DNA of 64,000 bases from an uncultured Phycisphaerales bacterium. GTDB lineage: Bacteria > Planctomycetota > Phycisphaerae > Phycisphaerales > UBA1924. A program made the position numbers and the translations under genes. This document shows positions 27,301-36,124 of this stretch, piece by piece. Position 1 is the stretch's first letter, and each line of letters opens with the position of its first letter. The notes below the pieces were generated by a model that did not search any database, was not told the origin of the DNA, and saw only the letters and a program-made list of their open reading frames with translations. The stretch is taken from positions 28,993-92,992 of the forward strand of contig CALKJW010000008.1 of assembly GCA_937995595.1 (NCBI GenBank). Reading direction: 5' to 3'.

Positions 27301-30300
27301 GAGGTGAGTTCCATGTCGCCGGTCGCGCCGCCCAGGCCGACGCTGCCGGCGGTGGAGCGGAAGATGAACACCTCGCCGCCGACGGTCGAGAGCGAGCCGG
27401 CCAGGTCGATGTCCGCGGCGGTGACGCGGATGTCGTTGCCGCCGCTGGCGCTGACGGTCGCGCCCATGCCGACGGTGAGCGTGCCGACGCCGTCGTCGTC
27501 GGTGTCGGCGTCGATGCGGAGCTCGCCGTCGCTGGCGTTGACGCTCTGGTTGATCGTGATCCCGTTGTTGGCCTCGAGGACGACCTGCGCGCCCGCGGCC
27601 GAGCCGTTGAGAGTCAGCGCGCCGCCGGCCAGCAGGTTGAGCACGCCGGGGGTGTTGACGGCGTGGTTGATCGTCAGGTCGTTGAGCGAGTCGATGGTCA
27701 GGTCCGACTCGCCGACGATGCCGCCGGTGAAGGCCGAGAGGACGATGCTCCCGCCGCCGGGGCGCGTGGTGATCAGCACGCCGGTGCCGATGACGATGTT
27801 GTCCAGCGTGTCGGCGGCGTTGTCGAAGTCTCCGTTGAGGACCAGGTCGCCCGCGTCGGTCGTGAGGTCGGCCTGCACGTCGATGCCGTCGTCGGCGTTG
27901 ACGGTCAGCGCGTTGAAGACCGACGCGCCGCCGCTGAAGACCGCGCGCGCGCCGTTGCCGGTCGCGTCGATGACGAACTCGCCGATGTTGTCGGTCTGCG
28001 CGGCGGTCAGGCCGTCGGTGGTGATGAGCGTCGCGTTGGCGCCGCCGACCGAGAGGACCGCGGCGGTGATCCGCGAGATCTCGTTGCCGTCGATGGTCAG
28101 GTCGCCGGTGGCGTTGCCCAGGCCGATGGTGCCGGGCGAGGCGATCTCGATGGCGGTGTTGCCCGCGCCGCTGTCGAGGTTGCCGCGGAGGTCGAGGTCG
28201 CCGACGGTGAGCGAGAGCGGGTGGCCCGTCGTGGAGATGGTGACGCCGGTGTCGACCGAGAGCGTGCCGCCGCAGATGATGCTCGTGCCCATCGCGCCCG
28301 CCGAGGCGAGGCTGGTGAACACGTCGATGTTGTTGCCGGCGTTGAACTGGAACGAATCGGCCGAGACCGTGCCGCGGACGGCCATGTTGCCGCCGGCGTT
28401 CATCGTCAGCACGGTCGCGGCGGAGACGGACGAACTGGCGTTCAGGTCGATGCTGCCGCCGTCGAAGGGGCCGCCCGAACTCATCGCGTCGGCGTCGGCG
28501 GTGATGGTGATTGCGCCGGCCGACGAGGCCAGCGAGCCGGTAGCGCCGAGCGTGAAGTCGTTGTCGGCCGCGAGCGAGATGTCGGCGTCGGCGGCGATCG
28601 CGGCGTTGACGGTCATGTTGCCGCCGTCGCCGCCGGCGGCGCTCAGGCGCACCGCGCCGGTGCCGGAGGCGTTGACGGCGAAGTTGACGGTCAGGCTTCC
28701 GGCGGCGGTGACCTGGATGTCCTCGTTGGCGGCGACGGTGATGCCGGTGACGCCGAGCAGGTCGGCGATGCGGACGTCGCCCTCGTTGAACAGCAGGAAC
28801 GGGCCGGCGGCGACGTCGGCCGAGATGCGGCGCAGGTTGGTGCGGATGTCCACGCCGCCGGAGGTCTCGAAGACCGCCGAGCCGTTGATGCCGCCGATCG
28901 TCAGGTCGGTGCTCGTGCCGGAGCCGAGCACCGCGCCGGTGACGAAGTGCGCAAAGGCGTTGTCGGCGAGGGTGATGCCGTTGAAGAAGGCCACCTGCCC
29001 GCCTCGGAGGTTGAGCCGGTTGAACCCGCCCGACGAGAGGTCGATCGCGCCGTCGTTGCCGATGAACAGGTCGCCGGCGGTGGCGGAGCCGATGGTGAGC
29101 GTGCCGTTGCTCTGGAGGAGGGCGAGTTCGGCCAGCGAGAGCGAGACGCCCGCGCCGCCGCCGCCGATGTGGAAGTCGGTCCCCGCGTTGAGGTTCACCA
29201 GCGTGACGGCGTTGTCGCCGCGGAGCGTGCCGGAGATGTCGAAGTCGTCGGCGGTGAGCGTGAGGTCGCCGGTGGTCTCGGCCGAACTCACCGCGAGCGT
29301 GCCCATCGAAACGATGTTGACGTTGCCCGCGCCGACGTCGGAGTCGTCGCCCAGGCGCGAGCGGGCCTCGACCGCGCCCTGGAAGGCGTTGAGCGGGTCG
29401 GCAAGGAGAATCTCGCCGCCGGCGCCGTTCGCGGCGACAATCGTCGACGTGCCGGTCACCACCAGGGCGCCCCCCTGCGTGATGTCGCCGCCCGTCGCGC
29501 GTGCCTCGAGGTTGCCGCCGATGGTCGCAGGGCCGAGGTGGATCCCGCCGTTGGCCGTGGTGATCGAGGCGTCGTTGATGATGTTCAGCCCGGTCGGGCC
29601 CTGGCCCTCGTAGGACCCGCCGGCGACGACGGTGAGCGAGCCCGCCGAGACCGCGCCGAGCGTCACGGGCCCGCCGACCAGCACGTCGATCACGCCCGTG
29701 CCCGCGGCGATGGTCGAGGTCGCGTCGGCCGAGAGGCCCATGCCGCGGACGATCAGGTCGCCGCCGAAGGTGTCGATCGTGACGCCGACGGCGATGGAGA
29801 CCGACCCCTGCATCGGTTCGGGGTCGTCGTTGCCGCTGGTGGAGTCGTTGGCGAGCAGTTCGACGGTCAGCAGGCCGGAGGTCGAGATGATGTCGGCGTT
29901 GACGTTGACGTCGTTGGCGGCGCGGAGGGTCAGCGTCGCGTCGCCGCCGGCGGACTTGTTGATCGCGGCGTTGACGTTGATGTCGCCGTCCTGCGCGCCG
30001 GTGTTGCCGGTGAGGATCTGGACGTTGGTGCCGCCGTCGAGGGCCGATTCGATGTCGCTCACGTCCACGACGGCGTCGTCGGCGTTGGGCGTGAAGGTGT
30101 CGGGGTTGCCGGCGTCGAACGAGCCGCCGGTGGACGCGGCGTTGTCGATGGTCACGTTGCGCGGGTCGAGCAGCCAGACGCCGCCCTTGCCGCCCTCGGC
30201 GCGTGCCGCGGCCGAGACGCGCGCCCCGCGGACGTCGAGCGTCTCCTTGCCGGAGGTCTCGATCAGGCCGCCGTCGCCGGCGGTCGCGCCGCCGCGGGCG

Positions 30301-31439
30301 CTGGCCGCGCCGTAGAAGCCGGTGTGGCCGTCGGACCAGACGATGACGCGTCCGCCGTCGCCGGACACCAGCGCGTCGGCGCGGATGTCGGCCTCGCGCG
30401 AGACGATGGTGGTCTCGGCGGTGCGGAGCGTGCCGCCGCCCTGCAGTTCGCCGCCGATGTGGACGGCGCCGCCGCCGCTCCTGCCCGAGGCGTCGATGCG
30501 GGCATCGGTGACGTGGACGCGCCGGCCGGTGATCTCGACGGTGCCGCCGCGGTCGCCGGGCGCGGCGTTGCGCGCGTCGATCGTGCCGCCGACCTTGACC
30601 ATCGCGTCGCCATGGCCCTCGATGGTGGTGTGGCGCGCCTGCACGCGCCCGGTGTTGTTGACCGCCAGCGAGTACATGTCGCCGGCGACCATGAGCGCGC
30701 GGCCGCGCCGGGCGGAGACCTGCCCGCTGTTCTCGACGGCGGTCCCCTGCTGCTGGGCTCCCTCGGACCGGGCCATGCCCTCGACGCGCACGGAGAAGTT
30801 GGACCCGCGCTCCTGCAGGACCACGTCCTCGCCGGCGACCATCGCGACCACGCCCTTGTCGGCGGCGATGACGCCGCGGTTGGCGACCTCGCGCCCGATG
30901 AGCGCGGCGACGCCGCCGTCGGCGGCGCGGATGGTCCCCTCGTTGACGACCGGGCCGACCAGGCCGGTGAAGCGGTTGACGTTGTTGATGAAGTCGCGGT
31001 CGGTGATGCTGCCGGCGGCGGCGTAGAGGCCGCCGACGTCGACCACGGCGCCGTTGCCGAACATGACGCCGGCGGGGTTGACGAAGTAGACGGCGCCGTT
31101 GGCGCGGAGGACGCCGTCGATGCGCGTGGGGGCCTCGCCGGAGATGCGGTTGAGCACGCGGGCCGAGGCGTCGGGCTGGATGAACCGCACGCGCTCGCCG
31201 GCGGCGATGTTGAACCGGTCGTAGTTGATGATCGCGCCGTCGGTGGCGCGGATGCGCGTGATGTTGCCGTTCTGGCGGATGCTCGCGTCGCCGCGGACCA
31301 CCTTGGCGCCCTCGGGCCCGGCCATGGCCGGCCCGGCCAGCAGCAGCGCGACGCCCGCGCCGACGAACGCGAACCGACCGAGGGACAGACCGATGACCCC
31401 ACCACGACCGACGGGGCGCGCGTGACCTTGCGTGTACAT
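24393..31439 (-). CDS. Giant two-partner secretion exoprotein (TpsA, filamentous haemagglutinin type)
   Basis: The 2348-residue exoprotein has a signal peptide ending PAMA (about residue 40). The TPS secretion domain follows: IRQNGNITRI, INYDRFNIAAGERVRFIQP, VLNRISGEAPTRIDG, LRANGAVYFVNPAGVMFGNG. NPAGVMFG (121-128) stands where FhaB-like proteins have NPNGIxFG. The rest is a long beta-helix of strand-loop repeats, including several copies of a unit of the form GxATGDLTIDxxELxRIxxxxLxIGG. The C-terminal ~250 residues are non-repetitive and helical. The ATG at 31439 has an AGGAGA site 7 bases upstream. The transporter gene lies directly upstream. Role on the cell surface (adhesion, biofilm, predation) is inferred. 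Confidence 0.9.
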   Translation of the reverse strand: MYTQGHARPVGRGGVIGLSLGRFAFVGAGVALLLAGPAMAGPEGAKVVRGDASIRQNGNITRIRATDGAIINYDRFNIAAGERVRFIQPDASARVLNRISGEAPTRIDGVLRANGAVYFVNPAGVMFGNGAVVDVGGLYAAAGSITDRDFINNVNRFTGLVGPVVNEGTIRAADGGVAALIGREVANRGVIAADKGVVAMVAGEDVVLQERGSNFSVRVEGMARSEGAQQQGTAVENSGQVSARRGRALMVAGDMYSLAVNNTGRVQARHTTIEGHGDAMVKVGGTIDARNAAPGDRGGTVEITGRRVHVTDARIDASGRSGGGAVHIGGELQGGGTLRTAETTIVSREADIRADALVSGDGGRVIVWSDGHTGFYGAASARGGATAGDGGLIETSGKETLDVRGARVSAAARAEGGKGGVWLLDPRNVTIDNAASTGGSFDAGNPDTFTPNADDAVVDVSDIESALDGGTNVQILTGNTGAQDGDINVNAAINKSAGGDATLTLRAANDVNVNADIISTSGLLTVELLANDSTSGNDDPEPMQGSVSIAVGVTIDTFGGDLIVRGMGLSADATSTIAAGTGVIDVLVGGPVTLGAVSAGSLTVVAGGSYEGQGPTGLNIINDASITTANGGIHLGPATIGGNLEARATGGDITQGGALVVTGTSTIVAANGAGGEILLADPLNAFQGAVEARSRLGDDSDVGAGNVNIVSMGTLAVSSAETTGDLTLTADDFDISGTLRGDNAVTLVNLNAGTDFHIGGGGAGVSLSLAELALLQSNGTLTIGSATAGDLFIGNDGAIDLSSGGFNRLNLRGGQVAFFNGITLADNAFAHFVTGAVLGSGTSTDLTIGGINGSAVFETSGGVDIRTNLRRISADVAAGPFLLFNEGDVRIADLLGVTGITVAANEDIQVTAAGSLTVNFAVNASGTGAVRLSAAGGDGGNMTVNAAIAADADISLAADNDFTLGATGSLASSAGAITITADADAMSSGGPFDGGSIDLNASSSVSAATVLTMNAGGNMAVRGTVSADSFQFNAGNNIDVFTSLASAGAMGTSIICGGTLSVDTGVTISTTGHPLSLTVGDLDLRGNLDSGAGNTAIEIASPGTIGLGNATGDLTIDGNEISRITAAVLSVGGANATLITTDGLTAAQTDNIGEFVIDATGNGARAVFSGGASVFNALTVNADDGIDVQADLTTDAGDLVLNGDFDNAADTLDNIVIGTGVLITTRPGGGSIVLSAFTGGIVGESDLTIDSLNDLTINHAVNTPGVLNLLAGGALTLNGSAAGAQVVLEANNGITINQSVNASDGELRIDADTDDDGVGTLTVGMGATVSASGGNDIRVTAADIDLAGSLSTVGGEVFIFRSTAGSVGLGGATGDMELTSDELSRISAEALRIGGSTVNQINIGNVTSAATAGIQAELELITGDIDIDGPFNVSARNLVIRRNAAGTIGLGNATGDLTIDNDELGRISCTNMRIGGGPTGAITVSAVSAAASDGISGVLTLRSNDLITFNAGASTFNALEANADKGIRVNANITTDRGNLALNGDANVGGDGPNNILFAANRTLTSAGSISLAASGGNMSAAGPLTLRAANGISILNTLAVDGAVVMNADTDNNGGGFTLATGSTLSSANSSLTITASTIQLDGSLNSGAGQTRIRRSTSGTIALGTATGGDMNINSAALQRITATGLVIGGDRTTRITVGGITTANVSSIAGPVTLEALANGGQVEFSGAASTFNALDVFADNGIRVLSRVATQTGDLNFNPNADGMADGLDAVVLSDDVAASNTHDVNFNGNVRLAQNAVVSGNNVRFRGTVRSQTSTARSLTVNTANNGVTLFEGRVGGGDRPLAALTTNADGVTRIGADITTSGGTMTFNDSVRLLRDVTLTDSGGTGIFFNGTLDAAAGQNAGLLLLWRNNNLPGDNALPIVSFARDVGGSKALRHLLFNFDEGLGIDGRVNTARIATIIARPRNASGQIVTAPTSPFSITFNTDGAFHMGRNEKLTVAGTVTINAATAVLGDITALGDVNVNASSIALNTRLPGTILGPNNTIGLDAGLDFVSGGRFAFSVVPTRIGTRAVSFATPDGTGDANGNLVSFLFQAFGPVMPSMLNAGTAPNIVTLDLRAQGPTNTNVSDALAGAIPRETRFNDVGENPTVGQAQIEDLRQLGIIPRTLELPELLQLLVGWGLYNDYPAGGPGAQGYTTAVNRLPGDQVTRLLRDYDALFNRDLVDDDGNPVLDEAGKVRRVSRASEIQETLYQSVRRFLAANPGTTSIDPVRFREFLDTNESEAQSRGYIEELAGFIRRLELIGLTERELALSKNVLLAPVRPRGITTIQQFEAVIRGSAMAVN

Positions 31440-31647
31440 CCGAATCTCCTGTCGTGCTTCCGGCGTGCGAGCGTCCATGCCGCCCCCCTGCCATCCCCGA
31501 CCCGCCCCGGCCGCGCCCTGTGTGGGCGTCGGCCCCCGGGCTTGTCGCCTCGCGGCCGCGCTTGGGGGCCGGGCGTCGGGGTTCGCGCTCGCAGGGGGCT
31601 ATGCGAGCGCCGGGGCTTCCGGGTTCCGCGGAGTGCGCGGCCCGGTG

Positions 31648-33699
31648 TCAGAACAGAATCGTGCCGACAAAGTGCAAGCGGTTATCGCCCGCGTCGGCCT
31701 TGTTCTCGATCTCGTCGAGCACAAAGCCCCAGTCCAGGCGGAGGGTCAGGTTCCGGCGGAAGAGGAACTCGACGCCGACACCGGCGCCGATGAGCGTCTC
31801 GTCGCTCTCGAAACTCTTGCGGTCCGAGTTGATGGTCCGCCCGATGTCGAAGAAGCCCTTGAGCACCAGGTCCCAGTCGGCCCGGCCGTAGGGCTGCTGC
31901 GGCCGGTAGCGGAACGGCTTGCCCCAGAACTCGCCGGGGTTGGGGTCAAAGCCCAGGGCCTGCGGCAGGTGGAAGCGGTACTCGGCGCTGGCGACGACCA
32001 CCGTGTCGCCGGCCACCACCGACTCGTCGTACCCGCGGACCGTGTACATGCCGCCGACCACCTGCTCGAAGTTGGGGATCAGGCGGTGGTCGAAGGCGTG
32101 CTGCCCGCGGCAGGACAGGGCGATCTCGTGGGCCAGCGTGGGCATGCCGCCGGGGCCGGTGTCCTCCCAGCGGCTGCGGAAGAAGACCGGCTCGAGATAG
32201 AACGAGTGCGACAGGTCCCAGCGGAAGGTGTACCAGTCGTCGTCGGGGTCGAGGCGGCCCAGCCGGTCCAGGTCGTTCTTGTCGGTGTCGGCGATGGAGG
32301 GAACGTTGAACTCCACGCCCACCTCCAGGCGCGTCGAGGCGATCTCGGTCACCCGGTCGAGCCGGACGCCGACGGAGGGGATGAAGAAGTTGTTCTCGCC
32401 CTTGATGTCGACGGAGGTGTTGTTGACCTCGATGCGTTCGTAGCGCGCGCCCAGGACGACGTCGACAAACGTCTCGGCCCGCTGGAAGACGTTGATCGCC
32501 GACTCGACGCCGATCGACCAACTGTCGCCCTCGAAGGTCTCGCTGGCGAAGCCCACGTCCGACGCCTCGTAGGTGCTCCACGAGGCGAAGGGCCGCAGGC
32601 GGATCCAGTCGCCGACGATCGGGAAGTCGTACGACGCGACGACCGCGTGCGAGGAATCGAACCCGGCGGTCACGTAGTCGATGCTGAGGATGTCGTCGTT
32701 GTTGGTGAGCTGGTTGTGCACAAAGCCGAAGCGCTCGCGCCACTCCGAGGTCTGCTCGGTGCCGGTGTTGCTGATCTGGAAGTACACCAGCCACGGCTTG
32801 TTCTCGGTGACGAGGAAGTCCAGCGCGGCGGTGCCGGGCTCGGCGCCGACGGCCAGCGCGACGTCGACGCGCCGGCCGGGGTGGCGGTTGAGGCGGAAGA
32901 CGTACTGGTCGAGCAGGTCCTTGCGGAGCAGGTCGCGGCGGGTCTGGTCGTCGGGCGAGTAGGGCGCGACGGGCGCGTTCTCGCGGATGCGCCGGTGCAG
33001 CGGGTTGTTGATGCGCTCCTCGAAGGGCACGCGCTCGCCCGAGGCCAGCGTGCGCACCTCCGACACCACGCCGGCGCGGATGATGAGCGTGAGCGTCGTC
33101 TGCCCCGGCCGGCGCAGGTCCCTGCCCCACTCCGGGTCCTCGTCGCCGCCGGGCTCGAACTCGCGCTCCGACGGGCTGACCGTCACGCCGATGATGCCGA
33201 AGGCGTTCATCTCCTCGACGACCGCGCGCTGCACCGCGGCGAGGGCGCGCGACGAGTACCGCATCGCGGGCTGGAGCGGGATGTCCATCAGCGACAGCGT
33301 GACCGTCTCGACGCCGCCGCCGGGCGCGACGTAGCCGTCGTCGGTCAGGCCGAGCGTCACCTGGGCCTGCAGCAGGTCGTCGATCGACGGGAAGCCGGGG
33401 TGCGGGCGCTCGAACTCCAGCAGGAACACGCCGACGAGGAACGAGGGCTTCTCGGTGTCGGCGCCGGCGTCCTCCGCCCCGCCGCGCAGACGGGCGCCGT
33501 CCGCGGCGGGCGGGGCGACGCGCGGCTGGCCGGGCGCGGGCTCGCCGGGCGACTGGCCGGGCTGGGTCTGCGCCGACGCGGGGGCGCACAACCCCGCGGC
33601 CAGACCCGCCACCGCGACCAACGCACACACCATGGAAAAGCTTCGTCCCTGCCGACGGCTCGACACCGCCGACGGCCAACGCCCAGACTGCTCGCGCAT
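31648..33699 (-). CDS. Outer-membrane transporter of a two-partner secretion system (TpsB/ShlB type)
   Basis: The 683-residue protein has a signal peptide (VCALVAVAGLAAGLCAPASA), a long Pro/Gly-rich linker and POTRA-like N-terminal modules. The C-terminal beta-barrel is rich in alternating aromatic strands and ends in phenylalanine (LHFVGTILF), as Omp85-type barrels do. The conserved lid-loop motif VRGY is at 554-557 (YTVRGYDESVV). TpsB proteins export a partner with a TPS domain, and that partner is the next gene (208-base gap). The start at 33699 has an AGGAGG site 5 bases upstream, which decides it over a longer in-frame option. Confidence 0.88.
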   Translation of the reverse strand: MREQSGRWPSAVSSRRQGRSFSMVCALVAVAGLAAGLCAPASAQTQPGQSPGEPAPGQPRVAPPAADGARLRGGAEDAGADTEKPSFLVGVFLLEFERPHPGFPSIDDLLQAQVTLGLTDDGYVAPGGGVETVTLSLMDIPLQPAMRYSSRALAAVQRAVVEEMNAFGIIGVTVSPSEREFEPGGDEDPEWGRDLRRPGQTTLTLIIRAGVVSEVRTLASGERVPFEERINNPLHRRIRENAPVAPYSPDDQTRRDLLRKDLLDQYVFRLNRHPGRRVDVALAVGAEPGTAALDFLVTENKPWLVYFQISNTGTEQTSEWRERFGFVHNQLTNNDDILSIDYVTAGFDSSHAVVASYDFPIVGDWIRLRPFASWSTYEASDVGFASETFEGDSWSIGVESAINVFQRAETFVDVVLGARYERIEVNNTSVDIKGENNFFIPSVGVRLDRVTEIASTRLEVGVEFNVPSIADTDKNDLDRLGRLDPDDDWYTFRWDLSHSFYLEPVFFRSRWEDTGPGGMPTLAHEIALSCRGQHAFDHRLIPNFEQVVGGMYTVRGYDESVVAGDTVVVASAEYRFHLPQALGFDPNPGEFWGKPFRYRPQQPYGRADWDLVLKGFFDIGRTINSDRKSFESDETLIGAGVGVEFLFRRNLTLRLDWGFVLDEIENKADAGDNRLHFVGTILF

Positions 33700-33812
33700 G
33701 CCGCCTCCTGCTTTCGCGCCGGCCGAACACTGCGGCTCGGCACGCACATCACCCGTGCGCGGCCGCGCTCCGCGGGCCGTCCACGCTCCGAGTGGACCAC
33801 ATATTCGGCGAC

Positions 33813-33842
33813 ACCCTACCGGACGGCTTGCAAATCCGTCAA
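33813..33842 (-). promoter_or_regulatory. Candidate promoter for the two-partner secretion operon
   Basis: On the minus strand TTGACG (33842-33837) is followed after 18 bases by TAGGGT (33818-33813), about 115 bases upstream of tpsB. The -35 is strong, the -10 weak. The spacer contains a short inverted repeat GACGG/CCGTC. Confidence 0.3.
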
Positions 33843-33862
33843 GTCCGCGTTCATGTGGGCAT

Positions 33863-36091
33863 CTATCGCGGCTTGAGGTAGGGTGTGGGCGTCAGCGCGC
33901 GCTGCACGGCGCGGGCGACGCCGTCGTCCCTCGGCAGGTCCGGCGCCGAGAACGCCAAGCGGAAACCCACGTCCGCGTACCCCTCGCCCGCGTCGATCGG
34001 GTCTATCTCGTACGGGACGAACGGGTCGATCTGCAGGTGCGACAGCGCGGACGACCCGATCACGCGCAGTTGTTGCGCGTGGCCCTTGGCTCTTTGAATG
34101 GCCTGCGCGGGGTTCTGGGGTGCCGGCCATACGTCGGTCGTGACCAACTCTGCGACATTCCCCAGAATATGTGGTGCGTCATCCTGAAGCCCCGCGCCGG
34201 CGGGCGCGAAGAACAGCCAACCGTCGTCCCACCGGAGCGCTTCGCCGCATTCGAACGCGAAGGGGAAACCTTGCGGGATGAACGCCCCGGCCGCGGCTGG
34301 TTCGACCAATCGTCCCGACGCCGCCTTGGCGGCGATGTGGTCGCGGTAGCGCGCCCAGCGTGCGTCGCGCAGGTTTGTGCGGCCGGGCAGCACCTCGGGT
34401 TCCAGCGCGCGGGCCAGCGCGGTCCACTCGGCGACTGTCGGCAGGCGGCAGTTCAGCAGCGAGGCGATGTACGCCGCGGCGGCGGGCCGGACGTGCTGCA
34501 TCGGCGAATCGGGCCCGGGCTTGGCGGGCGCCTGGCCGGGCGGGTAGTCGGCGCCGGCGAGGATCGCGGCGGGGGAGAGCCAACTGGGCGCGGGCTGAAC
34601 GACGGGGAGTCCGTGCGCATCGGCGCCCCAGACCCATGAGCGAGGACCGGCGCGGGTGTCGTTGAGCGGCGTGAAGTGCGGCTGCACCTCGACGAGGGCA
34701 CGCTCCGCGCCGCGCGCGGCGACGATCGCGCCCACCTGACCGACGGTGACCTCGTGCGTGGTGACGAACGCGTCGCCTGAATCGGCCGAGACGCGGACGA
34801 ACTCGACGCTCACGCCGCCCGCGCCGTTGGCACCGGGGAGCGTGAAGAGCACGCGCCCGTCGCGCTCGACGGCCTGCAGGCCGACGCCCGCGGGGCCGTG
34901 GAGGTTGGGGTCTGCTTGCGCTGCGCCGGGCTGGGCGCCGTCGGCGATGGCTTCGAGCGTCCGCACGGTGGGGAGCGAGCCGGCGAGGTAGCCGACGCCG
35001 CCGGGGAGGACCGCGGCCTGCTCGACGAATGCGCGGATGCGCACGCGCGCCGCGGGGTCGGCCAGACCGGCCACGTCGTCCTTGAGCGCCAGCAGCAGCA
35101 GGTTGTAGCGGACGCGGCCGTCGAGCATCGCGGGGTTGACGCCGAAGGCCTCCATCGCCGCGCCGGCGGCGCGGAGCGTGTCGTCGTCGGTGACGGTGTT
35201 CAGCACGCGCATCAGCCGCTGGCGCTGGCCGGTGCGCACCTCCTCGGCCAGCGCCTGGGCGCGCGCGGCGTCGGGGGCGGCGCGGGCCGCGCCGAGCAGG
35301 AGCGGGCGCAGGTCGGTCTCGGCGCGCAGGTCCGCCGCGGCGGCGGGCCAGGGCGAGGCGGGGCGCTCGCCGAGCCTGCGCCAGGCCGCGAAGAGTTGCT
35401 CGGGCCGGGCGTCGCCGGCGGCTCTGGCGGCGTCGAGCAAGGCGGCGGAATCGGAGAGCGCGGCGATGCGTTCGAGCGCGGCGACACGGTCGGTGACGGG
35501 GGCGGCGGCGCAGGCCACGGCGGGCTCGCGGAGCAGGCCCTCGCGCGTCCAGCGCGCGATCACGGCGCGGGGCGAGGCGTCGCCGCCCTCGTCGAGCGCG
35601 CGAGCCGAATCGAGCGCGCCGCGCAGGGCGGAGAGGTCGGCCGCGAGCGCTTCGGCCCGCGCGTACCACGCGGCCAGTCGCGTCGCGCCCGATCGGGTCT
35701 CGGTCTCGACGGCGGGGTCGTCGAGGACCGGCGCCTGCGGGTGCACACGTGCGACGACGCGCGCGAGCGCGGCCTCGCGCTGGGCGCGGGCGGCGTCGTG
35801 CAGGGCGGGGCCGATCACGGCGACGCGCGCGAGCGTGGCGGGCGGCGCGGGGAGGCGGCGGTCGAGTTCGTCGAGCCAGCGGCTCAGTTCGCGTTCGCGC
35901 TCGGCGAGGTCGCGCGGGTCGAGCGTCGCCGCGCGCGCGTGCAGGGCGTCGCGCCAGGCGCGCCACGCGCCGGCGATGGAGGGCGAATCGGTTGACGGCT
36001 GCGCGTGCGCGAACGCGCCGCCGCACAGCGCCGCGGCCAGCGCGAGGGCCCGAAGCGGGACACGGACATGGAGAGATGGTGCGTTGGGCAT
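33863..36091 (-). CDS. Exported protein with helical region and degenerate FGE/SUMF1 domain
   Basis: The 742-residue protein has a signal peptide (LRALALAAALCGGAFAHA), an all-helical Ala/Arg-rich region to about residue 395 and a C-terminal FGE/SUMF1-like fold (about 400-720). That fold is recognised from HEVTVGQVG, CRLPTVAEWTALARAL, HILGNVAELVTT and GYADVGFRLAF. The paired cysteines that make formylglycine-generating enzymes catalytic are not present near the C-terminus, so it is probably a binding or structural relative. The helical and FGE parts resemble those of the large pseudokinase encoded at 43109-47491, so the two appear paralogous. It is 33 bases downstream of the TagF-like gene and belongs to the type VI-like cluster by position. 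Confidence 0.75.
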   Translation of the reverse strand: MPNAPSLHVRVPLRALALAAALCGGAFAHAQPSTDSPSIAGAWRAWRDALHARAATLDPRDLAERERELSRWLDELDRRLPAPPATLARVAVIGPALHDAARAQREAALARVVARVHPQAPVLDDPAVETETRSGATRLAAWYARAEALAADLSALRGALDSARALDEGGDASPRAVIARWTREGLLREPAVACAAAPVTDRVAALERIAALSDSAALLDAARAAGDARPEQLFAAWRRLGERPASPWPAAAADLRAETDLRPLLLGAARAAPDAARAQALAEEVRTGQRQRLMRVLNTVTDDDTLRAAGAAMEAFGVNPAMLDGRVRYNLLLLALKDDVAGLADPAARVRIRAFVEQAAVLPGGVGYLAGSLPTVRTLEAIADGAQPGAAQADPNLHGPAGVGLQAVERDGRVLFTLPGANGAGGVSVEFVRVSADSGDAFVTTHEVTVGQVGAIVAARGAERALVEVQPHFTPLNDTRAGPRSWVWGADAHGLPVVQPAPSWLSPAAILAGADYPPGQAPAKPGPDSPMQHVRPAAAAYIASLLNCRLPTVAEWTALARALEPEVLPGRTNLRDARWARYRDHIAAKAASGRLVEPAAAGAFIPQGFPFAFECGEALRWDDGWLFFAPAGAGLQDDAPHILGNVAELVTTDVWPAPQNPAQAIQRAKGHAQQLRVIGSSALSHLQIDPFVPYEIDPIDAGEGYADVGFRLAFSAPDLPRDDGVARAVQRALTPTPYLKPR

Positions 36092-36124
36092 GAGTGGGGT
36101 GCGCGGGCGTCGCGGTGCGCCGGA

